Origin: Bacillota bacterium
GTDB lineage: Bacteria > Bacillota_A > Clostridia > Peptostreptococcales > Anaerovoracaceae
Reading direction: 5' to 3'
DNA length: 6,474 bases
NCBI GenBank assembly: GCA_017457585.1
Contig: JAFTHD010000264.1
Coordinates: forward strand, 1 to 6,474
The position numbers were made by a program, and so were the translations under genes. The notes beneath the pieces were generated by a model. That model was given only the letters and a program-made list of their open reading frames with translations, made no database searches and was not told where the DNA came from. Shown in pieces: positions 1 to 6,474 of this stretch; within the stretch, counting starts at the first letter, position 1, and every line of letters begins with the position of its first letter.

Positions 1-667
1 GAATCTCGCCGCCAAGCTGCAGGTACCTTCTCAGTATGGACTCCCTCGGCAGCCAGGTTCCCGTACCGTACTTAAAGCTTGAAGTATTGATTTCAATTCC
101 TTTGCCGCTTTCTACAAGCAGCTTGAGTATTTCATCTATGGTGTCCTCAACAGGACCGTAATCGTAGAGCTTACCGATGTACCTATCTATAATGCTGAGG
201 TGACCCATGATGTCAAAATCCCTGAAGTCAGTCAGACATTCGTACACGTATCGGTAGAAGTCTTCCAGCTCTGCCGGGCCGTCTGCAGATGCGAAATCGT
301 ATCTGTAAAGGTCGTCCTTTCTCATGCAGTGAAATGACCCGATTACAACATCGTAGTCATAGGCCGAAACGTAGTGCTTTGACTCCTCCAGGAAGTCCGC
401 CCATATTCCCATCTCGATTCCTTTGCGAATGTCCATGATTCCTGCATACTTTTCCCGGGCTGCGTCTACCGTCTTATGATAGTTTTCAAAATCCAGCTGG
501 AAGGGGAATTCCGGATCCGGATATCCCGGGTCGTGGTGGTCCGTTATGGCAAGGGTTTTAATTCCTGCGGCTGCGGCGCCTTCGAGCATGGTTTCAAAGT
601 CTACGTAGCAGTCGTCGCTGAATCCTGTATGAGTATGAAAGTCGCAGTCCAAAATGCATTTGCTCAT
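1..667 (-). CDS. PHP-domain phosphoesterase, histidinol-phosphatase (HisJ/HisK) family, 3' end cut by window edge
   Basis: This frame is open from an ATG at 667 to the left window edge, giving 222 residues with no stop, so the C-terminus is missing. It shows the order of PHP-family metal-binding motifs: HTHT at residues 11-14, TDHHD at 42-46, a glutamate in GIEMG near residue 85, GSFHC at 110-114, GHLSIIDRY at 155-163 and EINTS at 192-196. The following LPRESILRRYLQLGGE stretch is typical of the histidinol-phosphatase branch. The final metal-ligand motif of the family (usually GSDAH) would lie outside the window. Family members hydrolyse histidinol phosphate to histidinol in histidine biosynthesis, using a metal cluster in the cytoplasm. 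No other his gene is visible, so the true substrate could differ. The gene starts 6 bases after the histidine kinase stop, with GAGGAG at 680-685 as a distant ribosome binding site (12-base spacing), so it is probably co-transcribed and translationally coupled. The PHP family call is firm; the substrate call is moderate. Confidence 0.88.
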   Translation of the reverse strand, partial: MSKCILDCDFHTHTGFSDDCYVDFETMLEGAAAAGIKTLAITDHHDPGYPDPEFPFQLDFENYHKTVDAAREKYAGIMDIRKGIEMGIWADFLEESKHYVSAYDYDVVIGSFHCMRKDDLYRYDFASADGPAELEDFYRYVYECLTDFRDFDIMGHLSIIDRYIGKLYDYGPVEDTIDEILKLLVESGKGIEINTSSFKYGTGTWLPRESILRRYLQLGGEI

Positions 668-673
668 TTTATG

Positions 674-2173
674 TTAGTTCTCCTCTATTAATACTTCCTC
701 ATCAAGGTTTCCGTCACTAAGGGTAAATACAGGGTTTACGGCAGTCTCATCCACCTTTGTCAGATTCAGTTCAAACCAGAAGGTCGTGCCTTCGCCCAGT
801 GTGCTGTCAACTCCGTATTCCGCCTTGTGGAGTACGAGAATCTCCTTTACGATTGAAAGTCCGAGACCTGAGCCTTCGGTGGTTCTCACCATATTGGAAC
901 TTGCTTTGTAGTAGCGCTCCCATACGTGTTCAAGTTCATCCTTTGCAATGCCGACTCCATGATCCTCCACGCTGAATCTGACGCCCGATCGTCCCTGCTT
1001 GGCAAGGGTTACGTTTACCACCTTATCCTCTCCGCAGAACTTAATCGCATTGGTGATCAGGTTCGACATAACCTGCTTGATTCTTTCCTCGTCACCTGTG
1101 ACAAAGAATTCTGACGGACAATCCAGATTGATGGAGTAGCCGTCTTCCAAACGGATCTGATATGTGCCGACGATGGACCTTGCCGCCTCGGAGAGGTTGA
1201 ATTCCTTTATGTTGAGAGTCATCTTACCTGACTGCATCTTCGATACGGTCAGAAGATCGTCGACGAGATAATTCAACCTGTCAGCCTCGTCTATGATCAC
1301 CTGCAGATGCTTTCCGCGCTTAACGGGATCGTCGCCGGAAAGATCCCTTATCATCTCTGCATAAGATTTAATCATGGTCAGAGGCGTCCTCAGGTCATGG
1401 GATACGTTGGCGACCAGATCCTTCTGCATAACGTCGGTCTTTTCAAGCTCGATGGACGTGCGCGTAAGCGTGTCTGCAAGATTGTTTATCTCGGTATAAT
1501 GACCGCCCTTAAAAACGATGCCGTATTCGCCCTTTGCCAACCTTTCGGCGGAAGATACGATCTGCCTGATAGGACGTGTAATTCGCGTTGAAAGGTAGAA
1601 GGAAACGAGGCAGGCGAGTATGAGAGCGATAAGAGTTATGTATATCAGCTGATTTCGCAGGATGTTAATTGTAGACTTAACAGGCCAAAGAGGCGAGAAC
1701 AGATAAATGTTAAAGGCCTCCTTGTTCTTCGCAGCAAGTCTATCCGAGTAGACCAGCACTTCCTTGGTGTTGTCAACACCGTTTATGCGAAACAGAACAG
1801 AACCGCTTTTGGAACGCTCACGATAATTTTCTATAACACCGATCTGCTGAAAGTAAAAGCCGGCGCCCGAGACCTCCTCTGACGGTTGAAATGAGGTTAT
1901 CATGCCATCCTCATCAGAAAGATAGACATACAAATCGTTTGCCGTTGCAATGCTGCCGACCTTTTGAATGAACCTGTCGGCAGAATAGCTGTTATACGCC
2001 TCGTTGATGTCCTCTATGGTGGCCTTGGTCTGCTGGGTCTTCATGCCTTCATAGAAGTTGTTTAGAAAGATGACCTGAAGTCCCCAGAGTACTACCATCA
2101 GAAGACCTGTAAACAGCACGAAATACAGCCAGGTTTTGAATTTGATGCTGCGAATGTCTATTTTATGCTTCAA
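674..2173 (-). CDS. Two-component sensor histidine kinase, membrane bound (HAMP, HisKA, HATPase_c)
   Basis: This 499-residue kinase has a short cytoplasmic N-terminus, a first membrane helix at about residues 15-37, an external sensor region at about 38-175, and a second helix at about 176-195. A HAMP linker follows (about 194-248, with conserved P201), then the dimerisation/phosphoacceptor domain with SHDLRTP and phospho-accepting H259. The C-terminal ATPase domain shows the N box (NLITNAIKF, 371-379), G1 box (DHGVGI, 404-409), F box (WERYY, 418-422) and G2 box (GSGLGL, 434-439). All catalytic motifs are intact. The external region of about 138 residues could be a Cache/PAS-like fold, but I recognise no ligand motif. 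The start codon is TTG at 2173: an in-frame TAG lies four codons upstream (2183-2185), and the next methionine (M26) falls inside the first membrane helix. The start overlaps the regulator's end by 11 bases. A 29-residue acidic tail follows the ATPase domain. It should phosphorylate the regulator encoded just upstream; the signal is unknown. Confidence 0.96.
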   Translation of the reverse strand: MKHKIDIRSIKFKTWLYFVLFTGLLMVVLWGLQVIFLNNFYEGMKTQQTKATIEDINEAYNSYSADRFIQKVGSIATANDLYVYLSDEDGMITSFQPSEEVSGAGFYFQQIGVIENYRERSKSGSVLFRINGVDNTKEVLVYSDRLAAKNKEAFNIYLFSPLWPVKSTINILRNQLIYITLIALILACLVSFYLSTRITRPIRQIVSSAERLAKGEYGIVFKGGHYTEINNLADTLTRTSIELEKTDVMQKDLVANVSHDLRTPLTMIKSYAEMIRDLSGDDPVKRGKHLQVIIDEADRLNYLVDDLLTVSKMQSGKMTLNIKEFNLSEAARSIVGTYQIRLEDGYSINLDCPSEFFVTGDEERIKQVMSNLITNAIKFCGEDKVVNVTLAKQGRSGVRFSVEDHGVGIAKDELEHVWERYYKASSNMVRTTEGSGLGLSIVKEILVLHKAEYGVDSTLGEGTTFWFELNLTKVDETAVNPVFTLSDGNLDEEVLIEEN

Positions 2174-2834
2174 ACTTGTAACCTACTCCCCTAAGTGTAA
2201 CTATGAAATCCCTGTACTTGCCCAGATTATTTCTGAGATTTTTGATATGCGTATCGATGGTTCTGTCGTCGCCGAAGAAGTCGTAGCCCCAGATATCTGA
2301 GAGAAGCTTGTCCCTGGAAAGGGCGATGTTCTTGTTCTCCACAAGGTAGAAGAGAAGATCGTATTCCTTAGGTGTGAGCTCTACCTTCTTTCCGTCTACG
2401 GTAACAGTCCTTGCCGGGATGTTAATCTCAAGCCCGTCAAAGGTCATGATGCCGGAAGACGGTTTATCGGCAGATGTCTTCCTGGAAAGAACCGCATTGA
2501 TTCTCGCCATAAGCTCCTTTGGACTGAAAGGTTTCACTACGTAGTCATCGATACCCAGCTCAAAACCGAAGAGTTTATCGTATTCCTCGCTTCTTGCGCT
2601 GAGCATGATGATGGGAATATCCTTGATCTTGCGGATCTCCTTGCATGCGGAGTATCCGTCAAGTTTAGGCATCATGATATCCATGATAATCAGGTCGTAA
2701 TCGTTGAGCTTGCAGAGCCCTACAGCGCTCATTCCATCGGCAGCTTCCGTCACTTCATGGCCGTTGAATTCGGAATACTCCCTTATGACCTCTCTTATCT
2801 TCTGTTCATCGTCTGCAACGAGTAGTCTTGCCAT
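2163..2834 (-). CDS. OmpR/PhoB-family response regulator transcription factor
   Basis: This 223-residue protein has a receiver domain followed by a winged-helix DNA-binding domain. In the receiver, D8 and D9 form the acidic pocket, D52 in IIMDIMMP is the phosphorylation site, S79 in IIMLSA is the switch residue, and K101 in VVKPF is the conserved lysine. The C-terminal domain (about residues 128-222) has the OmpR-class signatures LTPKEYDLL, RTIDTHIKNLR and the terminal wing TLRGVGYKFE. I chose the ATG at 2834 because GGAGG (2841-2845) sits 6 bases upstream and the receiver fold begins at once (MARLLVADDEQ). A longer reading from an ATG at 2942 adds 36 residues unlike any receiver domain. The gene is first in a leftward operon with its kinase, whose TTG start lies inside its last codons. 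It probably binds direct repeats and may regulate its own operon. Target genes cannot be told from the sequence. Confidence 0.96.
   Translation of the reverse strand: MARLLVADDEQKIREVIREYSEFNGHEVTEAADGMSAVGLCKLNDYDLIIMDIMMPKLDGYSACKEIRKIKDIPIIMLSARSEEYDKLFGFELGIDDYVVKPFSPKELMARINAVLSRKTSADKPSSGIMTFDGLEINIPARTVTVDGKKVELTPKEYDLLFYLVENKNIALSRDKLLSDIWGYDFFGDDRTIDTHIKNLRNNLGKYRDFIVTLRGVGYKFEA
2186..2191 (-). promoter_or_regulatory. Candidate ribosome binding site for the TTG start of the kinase
   Basis: On the minus strand this reads GGGGAG, 12 bases before the TTG at 2173, inside the end of the regulator gene. The spacing is long, so it is probably a weak site, or the kinase depends on ribosomes finishing the regulator. 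A poorer alternative (AGGT) lies 7 bases from the TTG. Confidence 0.45.
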
Positions 2835-2840
2835 TTCGTA

Positions 2841-2845
2841 CCTCC
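2841..2845 (-). promoter_or_regulatory. Ribosome binding site that fixes the response regulator start
   Basis: On the minus strand this reads GGAGG, 6 bases before the ATG at 2834. It decides between that start and the ATG 108 bases further upstream at 2942. Confidence 0.85.
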
Positions 2846-2918
2846 ATTCGGTCTCTTCATTGAACAAAATCGTCCACATGTATATTAAAAAAAGTTTGTG
2901 TTTTGCACGTGATGAATA

Positions 2919-2938
2919 TGTAATGATTGTAACACAAT
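2919..2938. promoter_or_regulatory. Operator-like repeats between the divergent operons
   Basis: Two overlapping short patterns occur here. A direct repeat TGTAA starts at 2919 and again at 2928 (9-base period). A perfect 5-base inverted repeat ATTGT-AAC-ACAAT runs 2926-2938. They end three bases before the proposed -35 box of yacL (2942-2947) and lie upstream of the response regulator start, so a bound protein could affect both directions. OmpR-class regulators usually bind direct repeats near a helical turn apart, so the 9-base period is not a close fit. This is inference from position and symmetry only. Confidence 0.25.
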
Positions 2939-2941
2939 TCA

Positions 2942-2970
2942 TTGGATTGGTGTAGGAATTATGATATACT
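2942..2970 (+). promoter_or_regulatory. Extended -10 sigma-A-type promoter for yacL-ispDF-proS
   Basis: The -10 box is TATACT at 2965-2970, preceded by an extended -10 TG at 2962-2963 with the correct one-base gap. A weak -35 candidate TTGGAT lies at 2942-2947 with 17-base spacing. Transcription would start near 2976-2978, leaving a leader of about 46 bases before the yacL ATG. No comparably good sigma-A promoter was found on the minus strand for the regulator operon, although AT-rich sequence around 2881-2895 could hold a -10 box. Confidence 0.65.
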
Positions 2971-2975
2971 CAAAA

Positions 2976-2988
2976 CAGGTATGACCTG
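2976..2988 (+). repeat. Short inverted repeat at the predicted transcription start of yacL
   Basis: CAGGT and ACCTG form perfect 5-base arms around an ATG loop. The element sits on the predicted +1 site, so it could be an operator or a small 5' hairpin on the transcript. It is short enough to be chance. Confidence 0.3.
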
Positions 2989-3010
2989 CAGACAGCGAAA
3001 TACTTGAGGA

Positions 3011-3017
3011 AAGGAGG
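3011..3017 (+). promoter_or_regulatory. Strong ribosome binding site of yacL
   Basis: AAGGAGG lies 6 bases before the ATG at 3024. It is the best Shine-Dalgarno match in the window and supports this start. Confidence 0.9.
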
Positions 3018-3023
3018 ATAACA

Positions 3024-4133
3024 ATGCTGAGAAAATTGGTGAGAGCCATTTTCACTGTTGCAGGAGCCATTTTGGGATACGGATTGTTCACGGTGACTAA
3101 GTTCGTGATTGTCAGAACGGGTCATCCTGAGTGGGTCAATTTCTCGGATTTGCAGCAAGCGTGCATATCTGCTTTATTCGTAATTATTTTTGGTTTTTTA
3201 TTTTTCAGACTCACACCTGCATTCCGTAAAAGGAGCGATGTTGTAGTACAGAGCATAGAACTGGATCTCCAGAAGATATCTGCAAATGAACTTATCGCAG
3301 GTACCATAGGACTTATCGCAGGCCTCATTATTGCCTACCTGATAAGCCAGATCTATGTGGGTATCAAAGTACCTTATCTGGATGTAATACTCAATATCAT
3401 TACATACATAGTGCTGGGATACCTTGGAATTATCATCGCCACGAGAAAAAGCATAGATGTGCGCAGTTTGATCGGAAGCGGCAAAATCGGCAAGTCTTCG
3501 AAGGACAAACGAAAGGCTGAACTTACGCCCAAAATTTTTGACACCAGCGTAATCATAGACGGTCGCATCTTTGACATCATGCGAACCGGATTCATAGAAG
3601 GTCCTATCGTTATACCGGAATTTGTAATCATAGAACTTCAGCATATCGCGGATTCATCTGACTCCCTGAAGAGGCAGAGAGGAAGGCGCGGGCTTGACAT
3701 TGTCAAGAAGATACAGGTGGAGTTCGGAATCGATATTTACACTACGGAAGACGACAAATCCCTCGAAGAGATACCCGATGTGGATATTAAACTTCTCAAG
3801 CTTGCACAGAACATCGGCGGTAAGGTCGTTACCAACGACTACAATCTGAACAAAGTAGCAGTGATAAAAGGCGTCGAAGTTCTAAACATAAACGAGCTTG
3901 CCAATACCCTTAAACCTGTGGTGCTCCCGGGTGAGCACATGTTTGTTTCCCTGGTAAAGGAAGGAAAGGACAGAAATCAGGCCGTCGCCTATCTTGATGA
4001 CGGGACGATGATCGTCGTTGAAGAGGGACGCAAGTTCATAGGAAACACCATCAGAGTAACAGTAACGAGTGTGCTGCAGACCTCCGCAGGGCGTATGATA
4101 TTCGCAAAGCCTGCGGGGAGCGTGAATAAGTGA
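3024..4133 (+). CDS. yacL: Membrane-anchored PIN/TRAM domain protein (YacL family)
   Basis: This 369-residue protein has four hydrophobic helices at its N-terminus (about residues 9-30, 47-61, 90-111 and 119-139). A basic linker follows, then a PIN nuclease-like domain from about residue 170 and a C-terminal TRAM domain (about 295-360). The PIN acidic residues appear intact: D173 in [11 protein letters not shown]204 in [10 protein letters not shown]254 in [10 protein letters not shown] and D272 in TNDYNLNK, so metal-dependent RNase activity is plausible. The TRAM domain is a likely RNA-binding module. The layout and length match the YacL family of Firmicutes, whose physiological substrate I do not know. 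The ATG at 3024 has a near-perfect AAGGAGG at 3011-3017 with 6-base spacing. It is the first gene of the rightward operon, 19 bases before ispDF. In Bacillus, yacL likewise precedes ispD and ispF, which supports the family call. Confidence 0.93.
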   Translation: MLRKLVRAIFTVAGAILGYGLFTVTKFVIVRTGHPEWVNFSDLQQACISALFVIIFGFLFFRLTPAFRKRSDVVVQSIELDLQKISANELIAGTIGLIAGLIIAYLISQIYVGIKVPYLDVILNIITYIVLGYLGIIIATRKSIDVRSLIGSGKIGKSSKDKRKAELTPKIFDTSVIIDGRIFDIMRTGFIEGPIVIPEFVIIELQHIADSSDSLKRQRGRRGLDIVKKIQVEFGIDIYTTEDDKSLEEIPDVDIKLLKLAQNIGGKVVTNDYNLNKVAVIKGVEVLNINELANTLKPVVLPGEHMFVSLVKEGKDRNQAVAYLDDGTMIVVEEGRKFIGNTIRVTVTSVLQTSAGRMIFAKPAGSVNK

Positions 4134-4152
4134 GAGCATCCGGGAGGCCGAC

Positions 4153-5289
4153 ATGTATAACAACAAGCGAGTTGCGGTAATAGTTGCGGCAGCAGGCAGA
4201 GGAACCAGGATGGGTGCGCCTGTACCAAAGCAGTTTTTGGAAATCGGCGGAGTGCCCGTGCTGGTAAAAACCCTGAAAGTCTTTCAGAGGATGGAGGAGA
4301 TCGATCATATCTTCGTCGTAACAAACGAAGACTATCTGGACTACTGCACAGAAATAACGGAGCGTGCCGGCATAGACAAGATCACATCAATCGTTGTAGG
4401 TGGTGAGAAACGTCAGGATTCCGTGTACAACGCACTGATGGAGATTAACAGGAAAAGACCGGGTGTCGCATACGTGCTCATTCACGACGGCGCGAGGCCT
4501 TATGTAAGTGAAGACGTTGTTCGTAAGGTGCTGGAGACGACAGCTGCCAAAGGGGCGGCCGTTGCCTGCGTAGCCATGAAAAACAGCATAAGGCACACCA
4601 GCGAAGGAAGCGTATCGAGGGAGGATTTCTTCTCAGTTCAGACGCCGCAGGGATTCAGAAAAGCTGAACTGATCAGGTCATACGAGGCGGCGATTGAGGA
4701 GAAATACTACGGTACAGACGATGCGGAGCTGGTGGAAAGAGCCGGATATAGCGTTGAGATGGTAGAAGGCGAATACCAGAACATTAAGATTACGACCAAG
4801 GAAGATTTACCGATGGAGAACAGAGTGGGAACAGGATTTGATGTACATCAGCTTGTGGAAGGAAGGAAGCTGATCCTGGGCGGAGTGGATATTCCGTTTG
4901 ACAGGGGACTTGACGGGCATTCCGACGCGGACGTACTCATCCATGCAGTTATGGACGCTCTTTTGGGAGCCGCCGGCATGGGAGATATCGGCAGGCATTT
5001 CCCGGATTCCGATGAGCAGTATAGAGGCATAAGCTCGCTGGAGCTTCTCCGGAGGGTAAAGGAGTTGCTCGATGAAAACTTCTACAGGGTAGCAAACGTA
5101 GATGTTACGGTCATCGTACAGAGGCCGAAGATAGCGCCGTACATAGATGAGATGAGAGAAAACATCGCGCGCGTTCTGGACGTTCAGCCTTCGAGAATTA
5201 ATATTAAGGGAACTACGACAGAGAATTTAGGGTTTACGGGAAGAGGAGAAGGCATAGCAGCGCAGGCTGCATGCGCCATTTACAGGTAA
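4153..5289 (+). CDS. ispDF: Bifunctional IspD-IspF fusion (MEP cytidylyltransferase / MECDP synthase)
   Basis: This 378-residue enzyme joins two non-consecutive steps of the MEP isoprenoid pathway. The N-terminal half (about 1-218) is IspD, which makes CDP-methylerythritol from CTP and MEP. It shows [10 protein letters not shown] with R19, PKQF with K26, [11 protein letters not shown], the HDGARP motif at 111-116, and NIKIT with K212. The C-terminal half (about 222-378) is IspF, which cyclises the IspE product with loss of CMP. It shows GTGFDVH with probable zinc ligands D230 and H232, HSDADVLIH ending in H264, and the closing [16 protein letters not shown] motif. All expected catalytic residues are present. 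The linker is only a few residues (about 219-223). IspE, the step between them, is not in the window. The gene follows yacL by 19 bases, with GGAGG at 4143-4147 and 5-base spacing to the ATG. Such fusions are known in some Proteobacteria and in some Clostridia. Confidence 0.97.
   Translation: MYNNKRVAVIVAAAGRGTRMGAPVPKQFLEIGGVPVLVKTLKVFQRMEEIDHIFVVTNEDYLDYCTEITERAGIDKITSIVVGGEKRQDSVYNALMEINRKRPGVAYVLIHDGARPYVSEDVVRKVLETTAAKGAAVACVAMKNSIRHTSEGSVSREDFFSVQTPQGFRKAELIRSYEAAIEEKYYGTDDAELVERAGYSVEMVEGEYQNIKITTKEDLPMENRVGTGFDVHQLVEGRKLILGGVDIPFDRGLDGHSDADVLIHAVMDALLGAAGMGDIGRHFPDSDEQYRGISSLELLRRVKELLDENFYRVANVDVTVIVQRPKIAPYIDEMRENIARVLDVQPSRINIKGTTTENLGFTGRGEGIAAQAACAIYR
4798..4815 (+). promoter_or_regulatory. 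Possible internal translation start for a free IspF domain
   Basis: AAGGAAG at 4798-4804 lies 8 bases before an in-frame ATG (4813-4815, M221) that stands exactly at the IspD/IspF boundary. The purine-rich stretch is also simply the codons for K-E-D, so it may be coincidence or a relic of a former separate ispF gene. Confidence 0.3.
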
Positions 5290-5303
5290 GGAGACTATAT
5301 TCA

Positions 5304-6474
5304 ATGAGACTATCAAAACTACATTTTAAGACGCTGAGAGAAGTACCGAAGGAAGCTGAAATTCCAAGTCACATCCTTCTTCTCAGAGCAGGAATGATAA
5401 AGAAGACTGCAGCCGGCATATACACCTACATGCCCATGGGCTGGAGAACGGTGAGAAAAATTGAGAACATCGTTCGCGAAGAGATGGATGCAAAGGGCGC
5501 GCAGGAGATCAGGACGTCCGTTTTGCAGCCGGGAGAGCTCTGGCAAGAATCGGGAAGATGGAGCGCTTACGGTCCTGAAATGTGGAGACTGAATGACCGC
5601 AATGAACGAGGCTTTTGCCTGGGACCTACGGCAGAAGAGGTATTCACGGACATTATCAGAAACGATGTTACGTCCTATAAGCAGCTTCCGCTGTCCATAT
5701 ATCAGATTTCAAACAAGTTCAGAGACGAGGCGAGACCGCGTTTTGGAATGATGAGATCCAGGGACTTCATCATGAAGGACAACTATTCCTTCGATAGAGA
5801 CGAAGCGGGTCTCGACGTAAGCTACGATGAAATGTACGATGCTTACAATAAGGTGTTCACCAGGTGCGGACTCACCTTCAGACCTGTTGAAGCAGATCCT
5901 GGAGCAATCGGCGGCAATAACTCCCACGAGTTTACTGCTCTCTGCGAATACGGGGAAAGTGAGATTGCATACTGCGATACTTGCGATATGGCTGCAACGG
6001 TAGAGAAGGCGGAGTGCGCGGACGCGCCTGTCCAGGATGACGTTGAAGCCCTTCCTCTCGAAAAGGTGCTCACACCTGATACCAAGACCATCGACGCGGT
6101 AGCAGAGTATCTGGGTCTTCCGACGGAGCAGACCATCAAGGCACTTCTCTTTGTGACCTACGATGAGGAAGGAAATGAGAAGGAGTACGTGGCAGCTTTT
6201 GTAAGAGGTGACAGAGAGCTGAACATGACGAAGCTTGCCAACGTTCTCGACATCAATCAGTACGCAATAGAGTTCGCGGATGAAGAAAAGATGTCAGAAG
6301 CGACAGGCTGCGTCGGCGGATTCACAGGTCCTATGGGACTCCACGACTGCAAGATCGTGGTGGACTCGGAACTTCCTGGGCTCAAGAACCTCTGCGCCGG
6401 AGCATGTGAGACGGATCATCACTACATCAACATGAACTACGGCAGAGACTACGAAGGTGATATAATAGCCGATA
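5304..6474 (+). CDS. proS: Prolyl-tRNA synthetase, bacterial type with editing insertion, 3' end cut by window edge
   Basis: The first 390 residues are present; the bacterial enzyme is usually about 570. It attaches proline to tRNA-Pro in the cytoplasm. The class II core begins at once (GIYTYMPMGWR, about 38-48). LGPTAEE at 106-112 holds the TxE loop that binds the proline amino group, and FRDEARPRFG at 139-148 is motif 2 with its arginines. IGGNNSHEF at 202-210 leads into the YbaK-like editing (INS) domain that hydrolyses mischarged Ala-tRNA-Pro. This domain includes TIKALLF with K279 and the GFTGPMGL and HHYINMNYGRD segments before the edge. Motif 3 and the anticodon-binding domain are outside the window. 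A CxxC pair (C224, C227) precedes the insertion. The ATG at 5304 follows the ispDF stop by 14 bases. AAGGAG at 5288-5293 overlaps that stop codon and gives 10-base spacing, pointing to operon expression and possible translational coupling. Confidence 0.97.
   Translation, partial: MRLSKLHFKTLREVPKEAEIPSHILLLRAGMIKKTAAGIYTYMPMGWRTVRKIENIVREEMDAKGAQEIRTSVLQPGELWQESGRWSAYGPEMWRLNDRNERGFCLGPTAEEVFTDIIRNDVTSYKQLPLSIYQISNKFRDEARPRFGMMRSRDFIMKDNYSFDRDEAGLDVSYDEMYDAYNKVFTRCGLTFRPVEADPGAIGGNNSHEFTALCEYGESEIAYCDTCDMAATVEKAECADAPVQDDVEALPLEKVLTPDTKTIDAVAEYLGLPTEQTIKALLFVTYDEEGNEKEYVAAFVRGDRELNMTKLANVLDINQYAIEFADEEKMSEATGCVGGFTGPMGLHDCKIVVDSELPGLKNLCAGACETDHHYINMNYGRDYEGDIIAD

Noticed and set aside
1307..1591. 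94-residue plus-strand frame antisense to the kinase
   Set aside because: It covers the complement of the kinase HAMP and phosphoacceptor region and has no recognisable domain.
2906..2911. CACGTG palindrome in the intergenic region
   Set aside because: A six-base palindrome is expected often by chance and has no supporting context here.
2835..2942. N-terminal extension of the response regulator from the ATG at 2942
   Set aside because: The extra 36 residues do not resemble a receiver domain, while the ATG at 2834 has GGAGG at ideal spacing and starts the receiver fold directly. The extension also runs through the likely promoter region.
2981..3007. Eight-codon upstream frame in the yacL leader (ATG at 2981, TGA at 3005)
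   Set aside because: The ATG falls only a few bases from the predicted transcript start with no ribosome binding site, so leader-peptide control is not supported.
3198..3644. 148-residue open frame on the minus strand within yacL
   Set aside because: It lies wholly antisense to a well-supported gene with clear domains, has no good ribosome binding site that I could see, and has a composition (many Y, D, C) typical of an antisense shadow.
4131..4152. Possible terminator between yacL and ispDF
   Set aside because: The 19-base gap contains no stem-loop with a T run and is used by the ispDF ribosome binding site.
5843..6139. 98-residue minus-strand frame within proS
   Set aside because: It is the complement of the conserved prolyl-tRNA synthetase sequence; its serine/alanine-rich composition is a shadow effect.
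1..6474. tRNA or rRNA genes, CRISPR arrays, insertion sequences, prophage or defence-system genes
   Set aside because: No such repeats, structures or protein motifs were seen; all long stretches are covered by six recognised genes.

Overview
This 6,474-base window looks like chromosomal housekeeping DNA from a Gram-positive anaerobe of the Clostridia type. The evidence is strong AGGAGG-like ribosome binding sites, heavy use of AGA/AGG arginine and ATA isoleucine codons, an OmpR-class two-component pair typical of Firmicutes, and a yacL - ispD/ispF - proS gene order of the kind seen in Firmicutes. The finer taxonomic placement is inference. Base composition is moderate and fairly even across the genes, with no visible sign of recent transfer. 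There are no insertion sequences, phage genes, CRISPR arrays, tRNAs or rRNAs.

Layout: two operons diverge from an intergenic region at 2835-3023. Leftward (minus strand) run a response regulator (2163-2834), its sensor histidine kinase (674-2173, TTG start, overlapping the regulator by 11 bases), and a PHP-family histidinol-phosphatase-like enzyme that begins 6 bases after the kinase stop and runs off the left edge (1-667). Rightward (plus strand) run yacL, a membrane-anchored PIN/TRAM protein (3024-4133), a bifunctional IspDF fusion enzyme (4153-5289), and prolyl-tRNA synthetase proS, which runs off the right edge (5304-6474).

How the genes work together: the regulator and kinase form one signalling pair. 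The phosphatase is probably co-transcribed with them, but nothing here shows that it takes part in the signalling. The rightward operon groups isoprenoid precursor synthesis (two steps of the MEP pathway on one polypeptide), a putative membrane-bound nuclease, and tRNA charging with proline. This is a conserved neighbourhood rather than an evident pathway. The intergenic region carries a good extended -10 promoter for yacL and short dyads or repeats that could bind a regulator.

I found no convincing undescribed system. The points most worth a second look are the almost linker-free IspD-IspF fusion with a possible internal start, the kinase's TTG start and its single-stop, same-frame boundary with the phosphatase, and the operator-like repeats between the divergent operons. 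Every stretch of more than 300 bases is covered by a gene.
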